Below are positions 15,798-25,470 of a stretch of DNA of 64,000 nt, piece after piece. The translations under genes and the position numbers were made by a program. Within the stretch, counting starts at the first letter, position 1; each line of letters starts with the position of its first letter. The notes under the pieces were generated by a model. That model saw only the letters and a list, made by a program, of their open reading frames with translations, had not been told where the DNA came from and did no database searches. Source of the DNA: Ardenticatenaceae bacterium (GTDB taxonomy: Bacteria > Chloroflexota > Anaerolineae > Promineifilales > Promineifilaceae); NCBI GenBank assembly GCA_011525915.1, contig WYBM01000073.1, positions 1 to 64,000 on the forward strand, in the 5' to 3' direction.

Positions 15798-16265
15798 ATG
15801 GGAAAAGTAGGCCACCCTCTCACAATTTTGATGGCGGATGATGACGCAGATGATCGTTTACTGACGCAGGAGGCTTTGGAGGAGAGCCGTCTGGTGAATA
15901 CACTCCATTTTGTAGAAGATGGCGAGCAGCTCATGCATTATTTGCACCGGCAGGAGAATTATGCCCATTTACGAGATGATCCTCTACCTGGTCTGATACT
16001 GCTGGATTTAAATATGCCCAAGAAAGACGGCCGTGAAGCCTTGGAAGAAATCAAGCGCGATGTCACGCTGAGGCGTATTCCAGTTGTGGTCTTAACCACG
16101 TCTAAAGGTGAAGAGGATATTTATCGTAGTTATGATCTGGGCGCTAGTTCATATATCACCAAGCCCGTTACCTTTGCCGCCCTGGTTAAGGTAATCCAGG
16201 CCATAGGCAAATATTGGTTTGAACTGGTAGAACTCCCACCAGCAGATCTAGATCATATAGCCTGA
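15798..16265 (+). CDS. Single-domain response regulator (Rcp1-like)
   Basis: 155 residues starting MGKVGHPLTILMADDDADD; an AAGGAG lies 10 nt upstream, and a nearer ATG is out of frame. It has the acidic pair DDD, the phospho-Asp in LILLDLNMPKKDG, Thr in VLTTSKGEED and Lys in YITKPVTF. Length and motifs (long beta4-alpha4 region, KPVTFAALVKVI end) match the Rcp1/CheY-like regulators that partner phytochrome-type and GAF kinases. It is the first gene of a three-gene signalling operon; there is no output domain, so it likely relays phosphate. Confidence 0.9.
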   Translation: MGKVGHPLTILMADDDADDRLLTQEALEESRLVNTLHFVEDGEQLMHYLHRQENYAHLRDDPLPGLILLDLNMPKKDGREALEEIKRDVTLRRIPVVVLTTSKGEEDIYRSYDLGASSYITKPVTFAALVKVIQAIGKYWFELVELPPADLDHIA

Positions 16266-16316
16266 GCATTTTAGAATAGGGGGGCATATTATTGGGTAGT
16301 GTAATTTGAGGCCGAA

Positions 16317-17879
16317 ATGGATGATCCCACAATAAGGATATTACTGGTTGATGATGATGAAGATGATTATCTGATCACTCAAGATTTACTGGAAGACATT
16401 GGTAATGACCGGTTTGTCCTTGAGTGGGTGTCAACGTATGAACAGGCCACAAACATTATTGCCCAGAACCGACATGACCTTTATTTGGTGGACTATCGGT
16501 TAGGCCCACACAGCGGCCTGGAGCTATTGCGTTGGGCGATGGCCGGTGGGTGTAAGTCGCCGGTTATCTTGCTTACCGGTCAGGGCGATCACCGGGTTGA
16601 CCTGGAAGCCATGGAAGCTGGTGCGGCTGACTATTTGGTAAAAGGGCAAATAAACTCCCAGATTTTAGAACGTGCAATTCGTTATGCCGTTGAACGCCGC
16701 CGCGCTCAGGATGATAGATTAAAGCTAGAAACAGAACTACGGCAGGCCCAAAAGATGGAAGCCATAGGACATATGGCTGGCGGTATTGCCCATGATTTTA
16801 ACAATGTATTGACAGCCATTCTAAGTTACGCCAGCCTGGCGCGGCGGAATGTAGACCCAGACCATCCAGTGTATGGCAAGTTAGTGGGCATTGAAGAATC
16901 CAGCCAACGTGCTGCCAATCTTACACATCAATTATTGGCATTTGCCCGGCGGCAGGTGGTGGCGCCACGCACATTAAACTTAAACGAAGTAGTGCTTAAT
17001 CTGGATAAGCTTCTACGTCGCTTGATTAATGCAGATATTGAGTTGGTGACGCTGCCCGGACAAGGGCTGAATTACGTCAAAGTAGACCCTGGTCAAATGG
17101 AACAGGTTTTGGTGAACCTGGTTGTGAATGCACGAGATGCCATGCCGGAGGGGGGTAAACTTACAATTCGTACGGCAAATAAGATGCTCTCGCCCGAATA
17201 TGCGCAAAAGCATGTGGATGTGACGCCCGGCCCCTATGTAAGTTTGAGTGTCAGTGATACGGGCATGGGCATAACCGATGAGGTCAGAGCGCGTATCTTT
17301 GACCCATTTTTTACCACAAAAGAGCCAGGAAAAGGAACCGGGCTGGGGTTGGCAACCTGTTATGGCATCGTCAGGCAAAATGGGGGGCACATTCAGGTGG
17401 ATAGTGAGCCCAATAAAGGGACGACCTTTCATATCTATCTGCCATGTGTGGCCGAAGGAAGTGATGTGCCAGAGGTTAGAGAACAGACGCTAACGTTGCC
17501 AAAGGGTGAAGAAACGATATTACTGGTGGAGGATGAGCCCGTCGTGCGCCAGATCGTAACAGAGCTGTTGGAACAGCAAGGCTATACAGTGATAACGGCC
17601 GTGAATGGCGAAGATGCTTTAAGGTTTATCGAACAGGAAGATAGGCTTCCTGCCATCGATCTTTTGTTGACAGATATTGTTATGCCCCGATTGACGGGTA
17701 CGGCTTTGGCCGATAAGGTCAAATCTCGCTACCCACAAATCAATATCGTGTTTATGTCTGGCTATGCCGACGAGAGCCTGTCTAAACAAGACGCTCTGGA
17801 ATCAGGGACGGCCTTCATCCAAAAACCATTTACGTTAGAAGTGCTTGCCCGGAAAATCCGGCAGGTCTTAGATACATGA
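16317..17879 (+). CDS. Hybrid sensor kinase, REC-HisKA-HATPase-REC
   Basis: 520 residues, soluble. The N-terminal receiver (about 5-125) has LLVDDDEDD and phospho-Asp in [13 protein letters not shown]; the usual KP is KG (YLVKGQI). A dimerisation/phospho-acceptor segment follows, with [17 protein letters not shown] (His about 158). The ATPase domain has N box [24 protein letters not shown] and GTGLGLAT. The C-terminal receiver (about 398-518) has phospho-Asp in [13 protein letters not shown] and Lys in FIQKPF. There is no sensory domain, so input must come through the N-terminal receiver, plausibly from the flanking kinase. It overlaps the next gene by 4 nt (ATGA). Confidence 0.93.
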   Translation: MDDPTIRILLVDDDEDDYLITQDLLEDIGNDRFVLEWVSTYEQATNIIAQNRHDLYLVDYRLGPHSGLELLRWAMAGGCKSPVILLTGQGDHRVDLEAMEAGAADYLVKGQINSQILERAIRYAVERRRAQDDRLKLETELRQAQKMEAIGHMAGGIAHDFNNVLTAILSYASLARRNVDPDHPVYGKLVGIEESSQRAANLTHQLLAFARRQVVAPRTLNLNEVVLNLDKLLRRLINADIELVTLPGQGLNYVKVDPGQMEQVLVNLVVNARDAMPEGGKLTIRTANKMLSPEYAQKHVDVTPGPYVSLSVSDTGMGITDEVRARIFDPFFTTKEPGKGTGLGLATCYGIVRQNGGHIQVDSEPNKGTTFHIYLPCVAEGSDVPEVREQTLTLPKGEETILLVEDEPVVRQIVTELLEQQGYTVITAVNGEDALRFIEQEDRLPAIDLLLTDIVMPRLTGTALADKVKSRYPQINIVFMSGYADESLSKQDALESGTAFIQKPFTLEVLARKIRQVLDT

Positions 17880-20341
17880 ACGATGCGGCAGTTACTTTTA
17901 CACTTAGCGATCTAACCAGTTTTCAGGAAGTTCTAAAAGCCCTAAACGCCCACAGAGATGTATCGGAAGCTTTTCCCACGATATTTACCTATGTGCGTGC
18001 CATAACAGGGTGTGACCGGGTGAGCCTGATATTACTGGATAAAAAATTAGGCGCATTTGTGGTTACGGCCGTTGACCAGACAGGTTCTGAGTTGGCGCAG
18101 GGAGAGCACTTTCCTTTAGCTGATTCAGCCATCACCACAGATTTGTTAGACGGCCGCATTCACGTTACCCCTGATATGGCCACCGAAAATGAACTGCCCA
18201 TTGACAAGGCATTGTTTCAGGCCGGGTATCGTTCGCGTGTTAATATTCCCCTGATTGGGCACAAAATGGTTATGGGTGCTTTAAACCTGGGCTGGCTGGT
18301 TCCCCATGGACTGGACATGAGCAAACTGCCCATCTTAACCCAGGTGACAGCCGCCCTGGCATTAGCCGTCGAGCGACACCTGTTGGTACATACAGAACGC
18401 CATCATCTGAAACAGATGCGGGCGCTGCAGAAAATTGGCGCCGCGATCACGTCTTCGCTGAATTTAGACGAGGTGTTGGATATGATCGCCCAACAACTAT
18501 TGTCATTTATGGAAGCGCCTGCCTGCATGATATTGTTGTTGGAGCCACCAGACCAACTGGTATATCACGTGATGAAAGGTATCCCAGATGAAGTTATGGC
18601 CATCGGTCGCCAGCCGGCGGATTATAGTTTGTCTGGTTGGGTGATACAGCATGGCCAACCCCTGAGCATCGATGAAATGGCCCTTGATCCACGTTTTCGC
18701 TATGCGGAGATGGCTAAAGAGTATAACTTCCATGCGTATTTGGGGGTGCCCATGCAGGCTAAAGGGAAGCTGTTGGGGGTATTGGAAGTTATGACGTATA
18801 CTCCCCGGCATTTTTCTGAGGCTGAAATAGACCTGGCCATGTCGTTTGCCAGCCAGGCATCCATCGCCATTGAAAACGCCCGTCTTTACGCACAGGCACA
18901 AATGCAGGCCGCCGATCTGGAGATGCAGGTAAATGACCGTGTGGCCGAGCTAAGAACCATCAACGAAAAGCTTAGACAAGAAGTGGCTGAGCGTACTCGC
19001 GTGGAAGATGTATTACGTACCTACCAGCGCGAATTGGAAAAGCACACAGAGTCCCTGGCCACCATCAACGCCATTGCTGACAGTGTCTACCGCTCCTTTG
19101 ATCTGGCAACGGTTGTAAATAAGGCAGTAACGACCATTATGACCAATTCCAGGTTTACAACTGTGGCTTTGTTCTCTTTAAACAAAGAAGCAAACATTCT
19201 TAACCTGGCGGCTTACAAAGGGTTTGATAAGACCGTGATCCGGCGTGCCTCAAAACTGCATGTGGACCACAGCTTTACCGGCTGCGCCGTCAAGGAAAAA
19301 ACGGTGGTTTTTAGTAATAACCTGGCTGAAGATAACCGGTTGGCCCCCGGCATGAAGAAGCTTCTGACGGCGCGGGGGTATCACAGTATCATATCGGTGC
19401 CGATTTTGTTTCAAGACAAAGTGCTGGGCGCCTTTACGGTAACATTACGTAATGAAGTAGAAAGCAAGGAGGAAGATCAGGAGCTGCTGCTTTCCATTGG
19501 CAAAACGATTGGGCTGGCAATGGCCAATGCGGAGTTTGTCAGCCAGATTCAGACGGAGATCTATGAACGAGAGCAGGTAGAGGCCGCCCTTAAGGTGTAT
19601 GCGGCTGATTTAGAGCGCAGTAACCGGGAACTGCAAGATTTTGCCTATGTTGCCTCACATGATTTACAGGAGCCCCTGCGTAAAATTCAGACCTTTGCTG
19701 ACCGATTGCAAGGAAGGTATCAACATGTGCTGGATGAACGTGGCAATGAATATCTACGGCGTATGCAAACATCTACGGTGCGGATGCGTATGTTGATTGA
19801 TGATTTACTTGCCTTTTCGCGCGTGACAACAGCGGCAGAACCCTTTGTAGAGGTAGGGCTTACTGCATTGGTGCAAGAAGTGGTGGCTGATCTGGAGGCC
19901 CAATTAGAGCGTACAGGTGGACAAATTACGGTAGAGACGATGCCTGATATTGAAGCCGAACCCGTACAAATGCGCCGGTTAGTTCAGAACCTGATCAGCA
20001 ATGCCTTGAAGTTTCACCGCCCTGGCGTACCGCCACAGGTACGACTATGGGCAGAGTTGGTGCGGGAGCCAGGTGGGCGGCCTACAAAACAGCCACGCCT
20101 GTGCCGTATTTTTGTGGCGGACAATGGCATTGGCTTTGAGGAAAAGTATCGCAGCCGCATTTTTAATTTATTTGAGCGCTTACACGGCCGTACTGAGTAT
20201 GAAGGCACCGGTATGGGACTGGCTATTTGCCGGCGTATTGTTGAACATCACGCTGGCCACATTGAGGCCCAAAGTGTGCCAGGAGAGGGGGCAACCTTTA
20301 TTATCACCTTGCCCGTCAAACAGGATCGGCAAGCCAATTAA
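17876..20341 (+). CDS. Triple-GAF sensor histidine kinase
   Basis: 821 residues, no membrane helices. GAF domains occupy about 20-175, 190-340 and 400-545, with a coiled coil at about 341-395. A second coiled segment leads to a phytochrome-type HisKA (DFAYVASHDLQEPLRKIQTFADRL, His about 594) and HATPase (NLISNALKFHR, DNGIGFEEKY, GTGMGLAICRRIVEHH). No chromophore Cys could be assigned, so the ligand is unknown. The kinase class pairs typically with Rcp1-like regulators such as the first gene of this operon. Translation is coupled to the hybrid kinase. It overlaps the convergent protease gene by 4 bp. Confidence 0.93.
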   Translation: MNDAAVTFTLSDLTSFQEVLKALNAHRDVSEAFPTIFTYVRAITGCDRVSLILLDKKLGAFVVTAVDQTGSELAQGEHFPLADSAITTDLLDGRIHVTPDMATENELPIDKALFQAGYRSRVNIPLIGHKMVMGALNLGWLVPHGLDMSKLPILTQVTAALALAVERHLLVHTERHHLKQMRALQKIGAAITSSLNLDEVLDMIAQQLLSFMEAPACMILLLEPPDQLVYHVMKGIPDEVMAIGRQPADYSLSGWVIQHGQPLSIDEMALDPRFRYAEMAKEYNFHAYLGVPMQAKGKLLGVLEVMTYTPRHFSEAEIDLAMSFASQASIAIENARLYAQAQMQAADLEMQVNDRVAELRTINEKLRQEVAERTRVEDVLRTYQRELEKHTESLATINAIADSVYRSFDLATVVNKAVTTIMTNSRFTTVALFSLNKEANILNLAAYKGFDKTVIRRASKLHVDHSFTGCAVKEKTVVFSNNLAEDNRLAPGMKKLLTARGYHSIISVPILFQDKVLGAFTVTLRNEVESKEEDQELLLSIGKTIGLAMANAEFVSQIQTEIYEREQVEAALKVYAADLERSNRELQDFAYVASHDLQEPLRKIQTFADRLQGRYQHVLDERGNEYLRRMQTSTVRMRMLIDDLLAFSRVTTAAEPFVEVGLTALVQEVVADLEAQLERTGGQITVETMPDIEAEPVQMRRLVQNLISNALKFHRPGVPPQVRLWAELVREPGGRPTKQPRLCRIFVADNGIGFEEKYRSRIFNLFERLHGRTEYEGTGMGLAICRRIVEHHAGHIEAQSVPGEGATFIITLPVKQDRQAN

Positions 20342-22497
20342 GGTTTATTGATGCGCAAGGCCGGGTCCCCCAACAAGTGAAACATATAAATAGCGTCATG
20401 CAGATGCGGGTCATTAACAGCGCTCATTTTAGCGCTGGTTAGGGCTTCGCCTATGGTTTGCGCTTCTAGCAGGTTGGCATAAAAACGATCTGCCAGGGGG
20501 GCTTGAGACATCTGATAGCTGCGGGCTGAAGGCGCGATGACAGCCACAGCGCCGCCATTTTCTACCGCCAGCAGCACTTCTCCCAGGCTATCGATTTGGG
20601 GGTCACTGAAAGCGCCATTATTACAGGTAAACGTGGTAAAAATGGCCGGACGGCCGTTATTGGCCAGCATATCGGCGTCAGTTGTCTGAAATACTGCTTC
20701 ATCTCCCCATCCTTGAGCGCTGCCGTGCCCCGCATAATTCACCAACCCCACTCCTCTGGTGATAGCGCCAATAATATCATGATGGATGGCTTCATTCTGG
20801 CTCATGTGCAACGTATAGACGCGATAGTGGTTGGCTTCCAAATTGGCCTGTAACTGTTGTGTGTACAGGTCAAAAAAAGGTTCGTCATCGGCAACAAAAA
20901 GCGCCTCTTGTTGCCAGTCGGCCGCATCCTGTTCAAAGGCAAGGGTTTTAGCCACCATATAACGCAGCTCGGTTGCGTTTTGCGCTGGGAACCGCCCGAT
21001 GGCGATGTCCGGGACCAGATCATCGCCAAACATGACATACCAGGTGTCGCTGCTCACATAACCGCTGTTGGGCAAATACACTTCTTTGGTAGGTATGAGG
21101 TTGCGGTTATCACCACGAAGCCAGTTATGGCGGTCATAACTGGCGTCGCCGGCCAGCAGCACGTATTGGAGTGTAGGTGGCTGCCAATGCGTGGTGGCAT
21201 AAGCTAAAAAGTCACGAATGGCTTCAGCCGCGGCCCGGCCGTGGCCAAATTCGTTGGCGATTTGGGAGAGCGGCACGGCCGTAACCCGCATCCCTTGTGA
21301 CCGCCGGTATGCCACTAGAGGTTGTAAAGCTGTGGCAAAGTTTGGGTCATCCGGGTAAATGACCAGGTAATCTGCCCCCTGGTCTGGCTGCCGCAGGGTG
21401 GGCGTAGCCAGGGTAACGGCCGTGAGCAACGGCCGCAGCGCCTGCTCAGGTGTCAGCGCATAATAGTGGCTCTCTACCCCACCGCCCGCAAACGTGGCCC
21501 GACCTTGCTCGTGTTGGATGTTGGTCAGCACCTGCGGACGGGCCGGGTCTGATACCTCAAACACCAACAATCCATCAGAGGCGTTGCCGATGGTCACGGT
21601 TTCGGCGTCACTGCTAAACCAGAACTGTGTGTCAGCAACTTGCAGCGTGGCTTCGTAAAAAAGCTGTACCCAATCCAGGTAAATGGCTTCGCCGGCTGCC
21701 CCTGTGTCGCCAGGCACAGAAATGGTAAGGACGTTGTCATCGGTGCGTTTTAGTTTGTCTTCAGGGATGGTAAGGCTGATCGTTTGCTGGCGAATGCCAT
21801 CCCACTTCCAGCTCAGCAGGTTGCGGCCGTTCAGGCTGATCTGCACGTGGTGGTCGGGGTAAACTTCATCTTCGGTATTGGACCAAAGCTGAAGCTGCAA
21901 ATTACCGCCGCCGGCTGGTTGGATGCCTGTCAGGGGAATATTCACAGAGCGACGCGCCAACAGCAGACGGCCGTACCAGGGATCGGCGCTGGCGGCTTCA
22001 GCCACAAACGCCCGGTTTTCTTCCCATAGATGCTGCCGTGTTCCCTGATCCTGCCCCGGTCCAGTGGGGGGAGCGCTGCGCTGGTTCATGGCTTGCCCTC
22101 GGCCCAAACGCAGCTGATAGACAGCCGGGGCTTCCAACGTACTGGTAATGGCCTGGGCCAGAAAATACAGGTGCTGCCCTTCGTCAGAACCAGTCACATA
22201 AAAAGGCACAGGTTGGCCGTTGCGGGTTAATTCTACTGATTGAGAGGATAGATCATTGGCCGGAAAGTTATATTGCCGCAGTTCAGACAGAAAGACGGCA
22301 GCGATACCGGTTTCGGTAACAGTCAAATTGATGACGTCTGGGATGTCACGTAAAGGAGAAGGGCGTACACTCAGGTGGCGCGTAGGCGCTGGCTCAGGCA
22401 TGGCCCACATGCCATAGGCCGCAGCGCTCAAAAAGAGCAGTGTCAGGCTGGCCAGCGTAGCCAGGACGGCCATATGTTGGTTAGAGGAATGATTCAT
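20338..22497 (-). CDS. Gingipain-like C25 family cysteine protease, exported
   Basis: 719 residues. An N-terminal hydrophobic segment (VLATLASLTLLFLSAAAYGMW) serves as signal or anchor. The N-terminal half is beta-rich and resembles adhesin-like modules. The Peptidase_C25 caspase-like domain (about 360-715) contains DYLVIYPDDPNF, VLLAGDASYDRHNW, the catalytic His in LVNYAGHGSAQGWG and the catalytic Cys in FTTFTCNNGAF. It ends HLLGDPALRINKP, as gingipain-type domains do. Gingipains cleave after Lys or Arg; specificity here is not predictable. The downstream end overlaps the triple-GAF kinase; upstream lies an S26-type peptidase on the same strand, 7 bp away, suggesting joint expression. Confidence 0.88.
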   Translation of the reverse strand: MNHSSNQHMAVLATLASLTLLFLSAAAYGMWAMPEPAPTRHLSVRPSPLRDIPDVINLTVTETGIAAVFLSELRQYNFPANDLSSQSVELTRNGQPVPFYVTGSDEGQHLYFLAQAITSTLEAPAVYQLRLGRGQAMNQRSAPPTGPGQDQGTRQHLWEENRAFVAEAASADPWYGRLLLARRSVNIPLTGIQPAGGGNLQLQLWSNTEDEVYPDHHVQISLNGRNLLSWKWDGIRQQTISLTIPEDKLKRTDDNVLTISVPGDTGAAGEAIYLDWVQLFYEATLQVADTQFWFSSDAETVTIGNASDGLLVFEVSDPARPQVLTNIQHEQGRATFAGGGVESHYYALTPEQALRPLLTAVTLATPTLRQPDQGADYLVIYPDDPNFATALQPLVAYRRSQGMRVTAVPLSQIANEFGHGRAAAEAIRDFLAYATTHWQPPTLQYVLLAGDASYDRHNWLRGDNRNLIPTKEVYLPNSGYVSSDTWYVMFGDDLVPDIAIGRFPAQNATELRYMVAKTLAFEQDAADWQQEALFVADDEPFFDLYTQQLQANLEANHYRVYTLHMSQNEAIHHDIIGAITRGVGLVNYAGHGSAQGWGDEAVFQTTDADMLANNGRPAIFTTFTCNNGAFSDPQIDSLGEVLLAVENGGAVAVIAPSARSYQMSQAPLADRFYANLLEAQTIGEALTSAKMSAVNDPHLHDAIYMFHLLGDPALRINKP

Positions 22498-22504
22498 ATT
22501 GCCA

Positions 22505-23065
22505 TCAATTACCGGAAATGCCTTTGCTTACGAGTGTGTTGGTGACGGCTGTCAATCCCTTGGTCCAAGTGTAAATCATCCGGTGTATGCCTCGTTTCCA
22601 CAGCGCTACCTTTTCAGATGGGTTAGCGCTGGCGATGATCCTGTTTTCTATAGCTGCCAACCGGGCCAGATGGCTGTCAAGCCAACGCCCCCCACCAGCT
22701 TCCAGGTCCAAAAGCCGGCCGTCTCGTTGCCGGGCAATGACACGACCCAGTAAATCTGCTGTTGGGGTTGGCAAGTCAAACCACAAGGGTTTATCACCAC
22801 GTGTTATTAACCATGTCTGGCCGCCAGCCGCTGACAGACCCCAAAAGCGGTGTGTTAGAAGGCCAGTGTGTGTGGCCATGGTAATAATGTCGCCAGGTTG
22901 AAGTTGTTCTGTCGCCGTCGTGATTATGATGATTTCATCCCCTGCCTGTAGCAGCGGCGACATGCTGTTGCTGGTAACAGTGATTCTGGTAGGACGGCCA
23001 TTTTGCAGGCTTTCACGCAAAAGAGCTGTCAACTGCCTGGGATCAGGGTGTTGCATAAGGTTCAA
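22505..23065 (-). CDS. S24/S26-type signal peptidase-like protein
   Basis: 186 residues. The catalytic Ser motif SNSMSPLLQAGDEIII (Ser about 34) is followed by PGDIITMATHTGLLTHRFWG. As in SipW/ER-type signal peptidases, a His (THR) takes the place of the general-base Lys. A later ITRGDKPLWFD box also fits. Unlike normal signal peptidases there is no clear N-terminal membrane anchor; a C-terminal amphipathic stretch may associate with membrane. It is just upstream of the C25 protease and may process it or other exported proteins, which is inference. Confidence 0.8.
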   Translation of the reverse strand: MNLMQHPDPRQLTALLRESLQNGRPTRITVTSNSMSPLLQAGDEIIIITTATEQLQPGDIITMATHTGLLTHRFWGLSAAGGQTWLITRGDKPLWFDLPTPTADLLGRVIARQRDGRLLDLEAGGGRWLDSHLARLAAIENRIIASANPSEKVALWKRGIHRMIYTWTKGLTAVTNTLVSKGISGN

Positions 23066-23162
23066 TGAATAGCCTGTTACCTGAAGTATACTTGCCTGTT
23101 GATACCCTGAAATTTTAAGGGATGGGGTAACAGGTGTGCAATGGTTCTTAATTGACGGCTAA

Positions 23163-23245
23163 GGGCGCGGCCCTCAATAAGGTATGGAATTTATGGGCGC
23201 GCTTGAAGTGACCTTCACATTGGCAAAGCGAGAAGTTGTTTTGAA
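23163..23245 (+). repeat. Dispersed hairpin repeat, family C, copy C2
   Basis: Hairpin arms GGGCGCGGCCCTCAATA and TTATGGGCGCGC are followed by the family tail GCTTGAAGTGACCTTCAC and GGCAAAGCGAGAAGTTG. It aligns with C1 (minus strand) and C3 along its whole length. It lies in the 270-bp gap between the divergent peptidase gene and the zinc-ribbon gene. The rest of the gap shows a direct repeat of AAACGGTC (about 23246-23258) and nothing else. Confidence 0.8.
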
Positions 23246-23335
23246 ACGGTCAAACGGTCACTAGGGGCGCGGCCGAGTTGGCGCGGCTGGTAGAAGGGGT
23301 TACAATGCGTTTATCTAAAGCAGGAGAATATAACC

Positions 23336-23536
23336 ATGAACATTCGCTGTAACTTTTGTGGGCATTCCTTTAACCTGAGCCGCGAATTTATTACTGCCGC
23401 GGTAGCGGACGCGCAGGCACAAAAACAAAAATCAGTGGCCGTGGAATGTGTCAATTGCCGCAAGCTGGTCAAAGTATCTGCCCGCCAGATGCAGCGGTTT
23501 GTGCCCCGAACTGCTGCCAGTGAGGATGAAGGGTAG
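23336..23536 (+). CDS. Small zinc-ribbon protein
   Basis: 66 residues, with AGGAG at good spacing before the ATG. It has two CxxC knuckles, CNFC near the N-terminus and CVNC at about residues 37-40, as in a zinc ribbon (MNIRCNFCGHSF...VECVNCRKLVKVS). The C-terminus is basic then acidic. Small proteins of this kind are common in Chloroflexota with no known role; nucleic-acid or protein binding is plausible. Confidence 0.8.
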   Translation: MNIRCNFCGHSFNLSREFITAAVADAQAQKQKSVAVECVNCRKLVKVSARQMQRFVPRTAASEDEG

Positions 23537-23548
23537 GCCCTTACCATG

Positions 23549-24154
23549 TTACGCCGCACGGCCGTACAGCCTGTGCTGGTGTATGTAGCCGGCCACGGCC
23601 GTGGCTACCAGGTAACGTAGAGAGTGTCCGGCCGCTGCCCAGGTGCGGATCTCGGTTGAAGAGAGGGCAACGGTTGGCCCCTTTAACCAGTCGGTGATCG
23701 CCTCAATGCCGGGGACGGCCGTTGCCAACACATCCCCAGAAATAGTCACACCAGGACGAGGCAGCACGCCTAAACGACATTGCTGAACAACCCGCTGTGG
23801 TGCCACCCAGGTAGGCATATCCCGCAGGGAATCACTGCCGATGAGCAGCCACAATTGAGCGGCAGGGTAAAGCGCCTGCATGGCAGGCAGCAGTGTGGCC
23901 GTGGTGTGCGGGGGAGGGCGGTCACTATCGGTTTTGTCTAAAACAAAAGCAGGGTTTTCTTGAATGGCTAGATAGGTCATGGTCAGGCGGTGGGCTACGG
24001 CCGTGATCCGTTCACCTTCTTTATGTGGTGGCGCGCCCACTGGTAGAAACAACACCTTGTCCAGCCTTAACTGCTCCCGCGCTGTTTCCGCCAGCCATAG
24101 ATGCCCCATGTGTGGTGGGTCAAACGTGCCGCCTAACAACCCAATTCGCTGCAT
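23549..24154 (-). CDS. nadD: Nicotinate-nucleotide adenylyltransferase
   Basis: 201 residues starting MQRIGLLGGTFDPPHMGHLWLAE, the nucleotidyl-transferase GTFDPxHxGH signature. It also has PVGAPPHKEG, LIGSDSLRDMPTW and the C-terminal SSTEIR motif (ALSSTEIRTW). It adenylates nicotinate mononucleotide to deamido-NAD in NAD synthesis. The frame extends 14 codons upstream into obgE, but the ATG at 24154, 8 nt beyond the obgE stop codon, gives the family-typical N-terminus. It is the last gene of the yceD-obgE-nadD run. nadB occurs separately at the window end. Confidence 0.96.
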   Translation of the reverse strand: MQRIGLLGGTFDPPHMGHLWLAETAREQLRLDKVLFLPVGAPPHKEGERITAVAHRLTMTYLAIQENPAFVLDKTDSDRPPPHTTATLLPAMQALYPAAQLWLLIGSDSLRDMPTWVAPQRVVQQCRLGVLPRPGVTISGDVLATAVPGIEAITDWLKGPTVALSSTEIRTWAAAGHSLRYLVATAVAGYIHQHRLYGRAA

Positions 24155-24164
24155 TGAGTTTTGA

Positions 24165-25424
24165 TCATTCCCCCCATTCCAATGTTTCATTGCCAATGTG
24201 AACGGTATCCCCTACCTGCACCCCAGCCTTTGTCAGGGCCTCTGAAATGCCCATGCGCTCCAAAATTTGCTGAAAACGCAGCAGGGTGGCGTCGAATTCA
24301 AAATAGGTCATGGCGGCCACTCGTTCAATTTGGTGGCCCCGCACGCGCCAACCATCACCTTCCCGTTCAATCATAAAAGGTTTTTCGTCATCGGCGGTGA
24401 TCACCACTTCCAGCTCATCAGCTGGTTCCGGTTCTGGAATGTCATCCAGCAGCTTTTTTACCTGATAAAGCATTTGCCGTACACCCTGGCCAGTGACGGC
24501 CGAGACCGAACAAAAAGGATACCCCAACTTCTCAATCTCTTCCCGAATGATAGGTTCCCAGGCAACAGCATCTGGCAGGTCCAGTTTATTCAGGACCACC
24601 AGCTGCGGCCGTTCTTCCAAAGCGGCGGCATACAATGCCAGCTCCTGATTGATCATGGCCCAATCTTCCAGAGGTTCTTTAGCGGCGCCGTCCAACAGGT
24701 GAATGAGGACCCGGGTACGCTCAATGTGCCGTAAAAAGTCATGTCCCAGGCCTACACCGTCAGCCGCGCCTTCAATAAGGCCGGGAATATCGGCCAGAAC
24801 CATCGTTTCGTAATCATCCAGCGACACCACACCCAAACTGGGGTGCAGGGTAGTGAAGGGGTAATTGGCAACTTTAGGGCGGGCGTCAGACACGGCCGCA
24901 AGCAGGGTAGATTTGCCCGCATTTGGCTTGCCTACAATGCCCACGTCAGCAATCAATTTTAGCTCCAGCAGCAGCCACAATTCCTGGCCCGGCTCACCTC
25001 TTTCTGCCAGACGCGGCGCCCGGTTCACGCTGGTGGTAAAACGGGCATTTCCTCGGCCACCCCGGCCGCCTGTTAATAAAACTGCTTCCTGCCCCTCTTC
25101 CACAATATCGGCCAGTACCTCCTCTGTTTCTGCGTTGCGAATCAGGGTGCCCACAGGCACCGCAATTCGCAGCGTTTCGCCATTTTTACCATGCCGATTT
25201 TTAGTGCTGCCGTGGACGCCTTTACCAGCGCGATAATGAACCTGCTTGTGGAAGGCAGCCAGGCTGTTCATGTGCCGGTTGCCCACAAAAATGATGTCAC
25301 CCCCCTTCCCCCCATCGCCGCCATCGGGCCCGCCCAGGGGGACGTGGGCTTCACGGCGGAAACTGATCATGCCGTCACCGCCATTACCACTGTTTACGTA
25401 AATTTTAGCTTGATCGTAGAACAT
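24165..25424 (-). CDS. obgE: GTPase Obg/CgtA
   Basis: About 419 residues starting MFYDQAKIYVNSGNGGDGM. It has the glycine-rich Obg fold (about 1-158; GGPDGGDGGKGGDI, GKGVHGSTKNRHGKNGE) and a G domain with GKPNAGKSTLL, DIPGLIEGAADGVGLG and NKLDL. A C-terminal OCT domain (about 345-419) is present. Obg binds the 50S subunit late in assembly and links ribosome biogenesis to (p)ppGpp. No good RBS stands before this ATG; a TTG nine codons upstream is an alternative. It is flanked by yceD and nadD on the same strand. Confidence 0.97.
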   Translation of the reverse strand: MFYDQAKIYVNSGNGGDGMISFRREAHVPLGGPDGGDGGKGGDIIFVGNRHMNSLAAFHKQVHYRAGKGVHGSTKNRHGKNGETLRIAVPVGTLIRNAETEEVLADIVEEGQEAVLLTGGRGGRGNARFTTSVNRAPRLAERGEPGQELWLLLELKLIADVGIVGKPNAGKSTLLAAVSDARPKVANYPFTTLHPSLGVVSLDDYETMVLADIPGLIEGAADGVGLGHDFLRHIERTRVLIHLLDGAAKEPLEDWAMINQELALYAAALEERPQLVVLNKLDLPDAVAWEPIIREEIEKLGYPFCSVSAVTGQGVRQMLYQVKKLLDDIPEPEPADELEVVITADDEKPFMIEREGDGWRVRGHQIERVAAMTYFEFDATLLRFQQILERMGISEALTKAGVQVGDTVHIGNETLEWGE

Positions 25425-25470
25425 AGGAGGTTGGTGGTGGCCGGCAAACAATCCCGGCCACCTATTGCCT

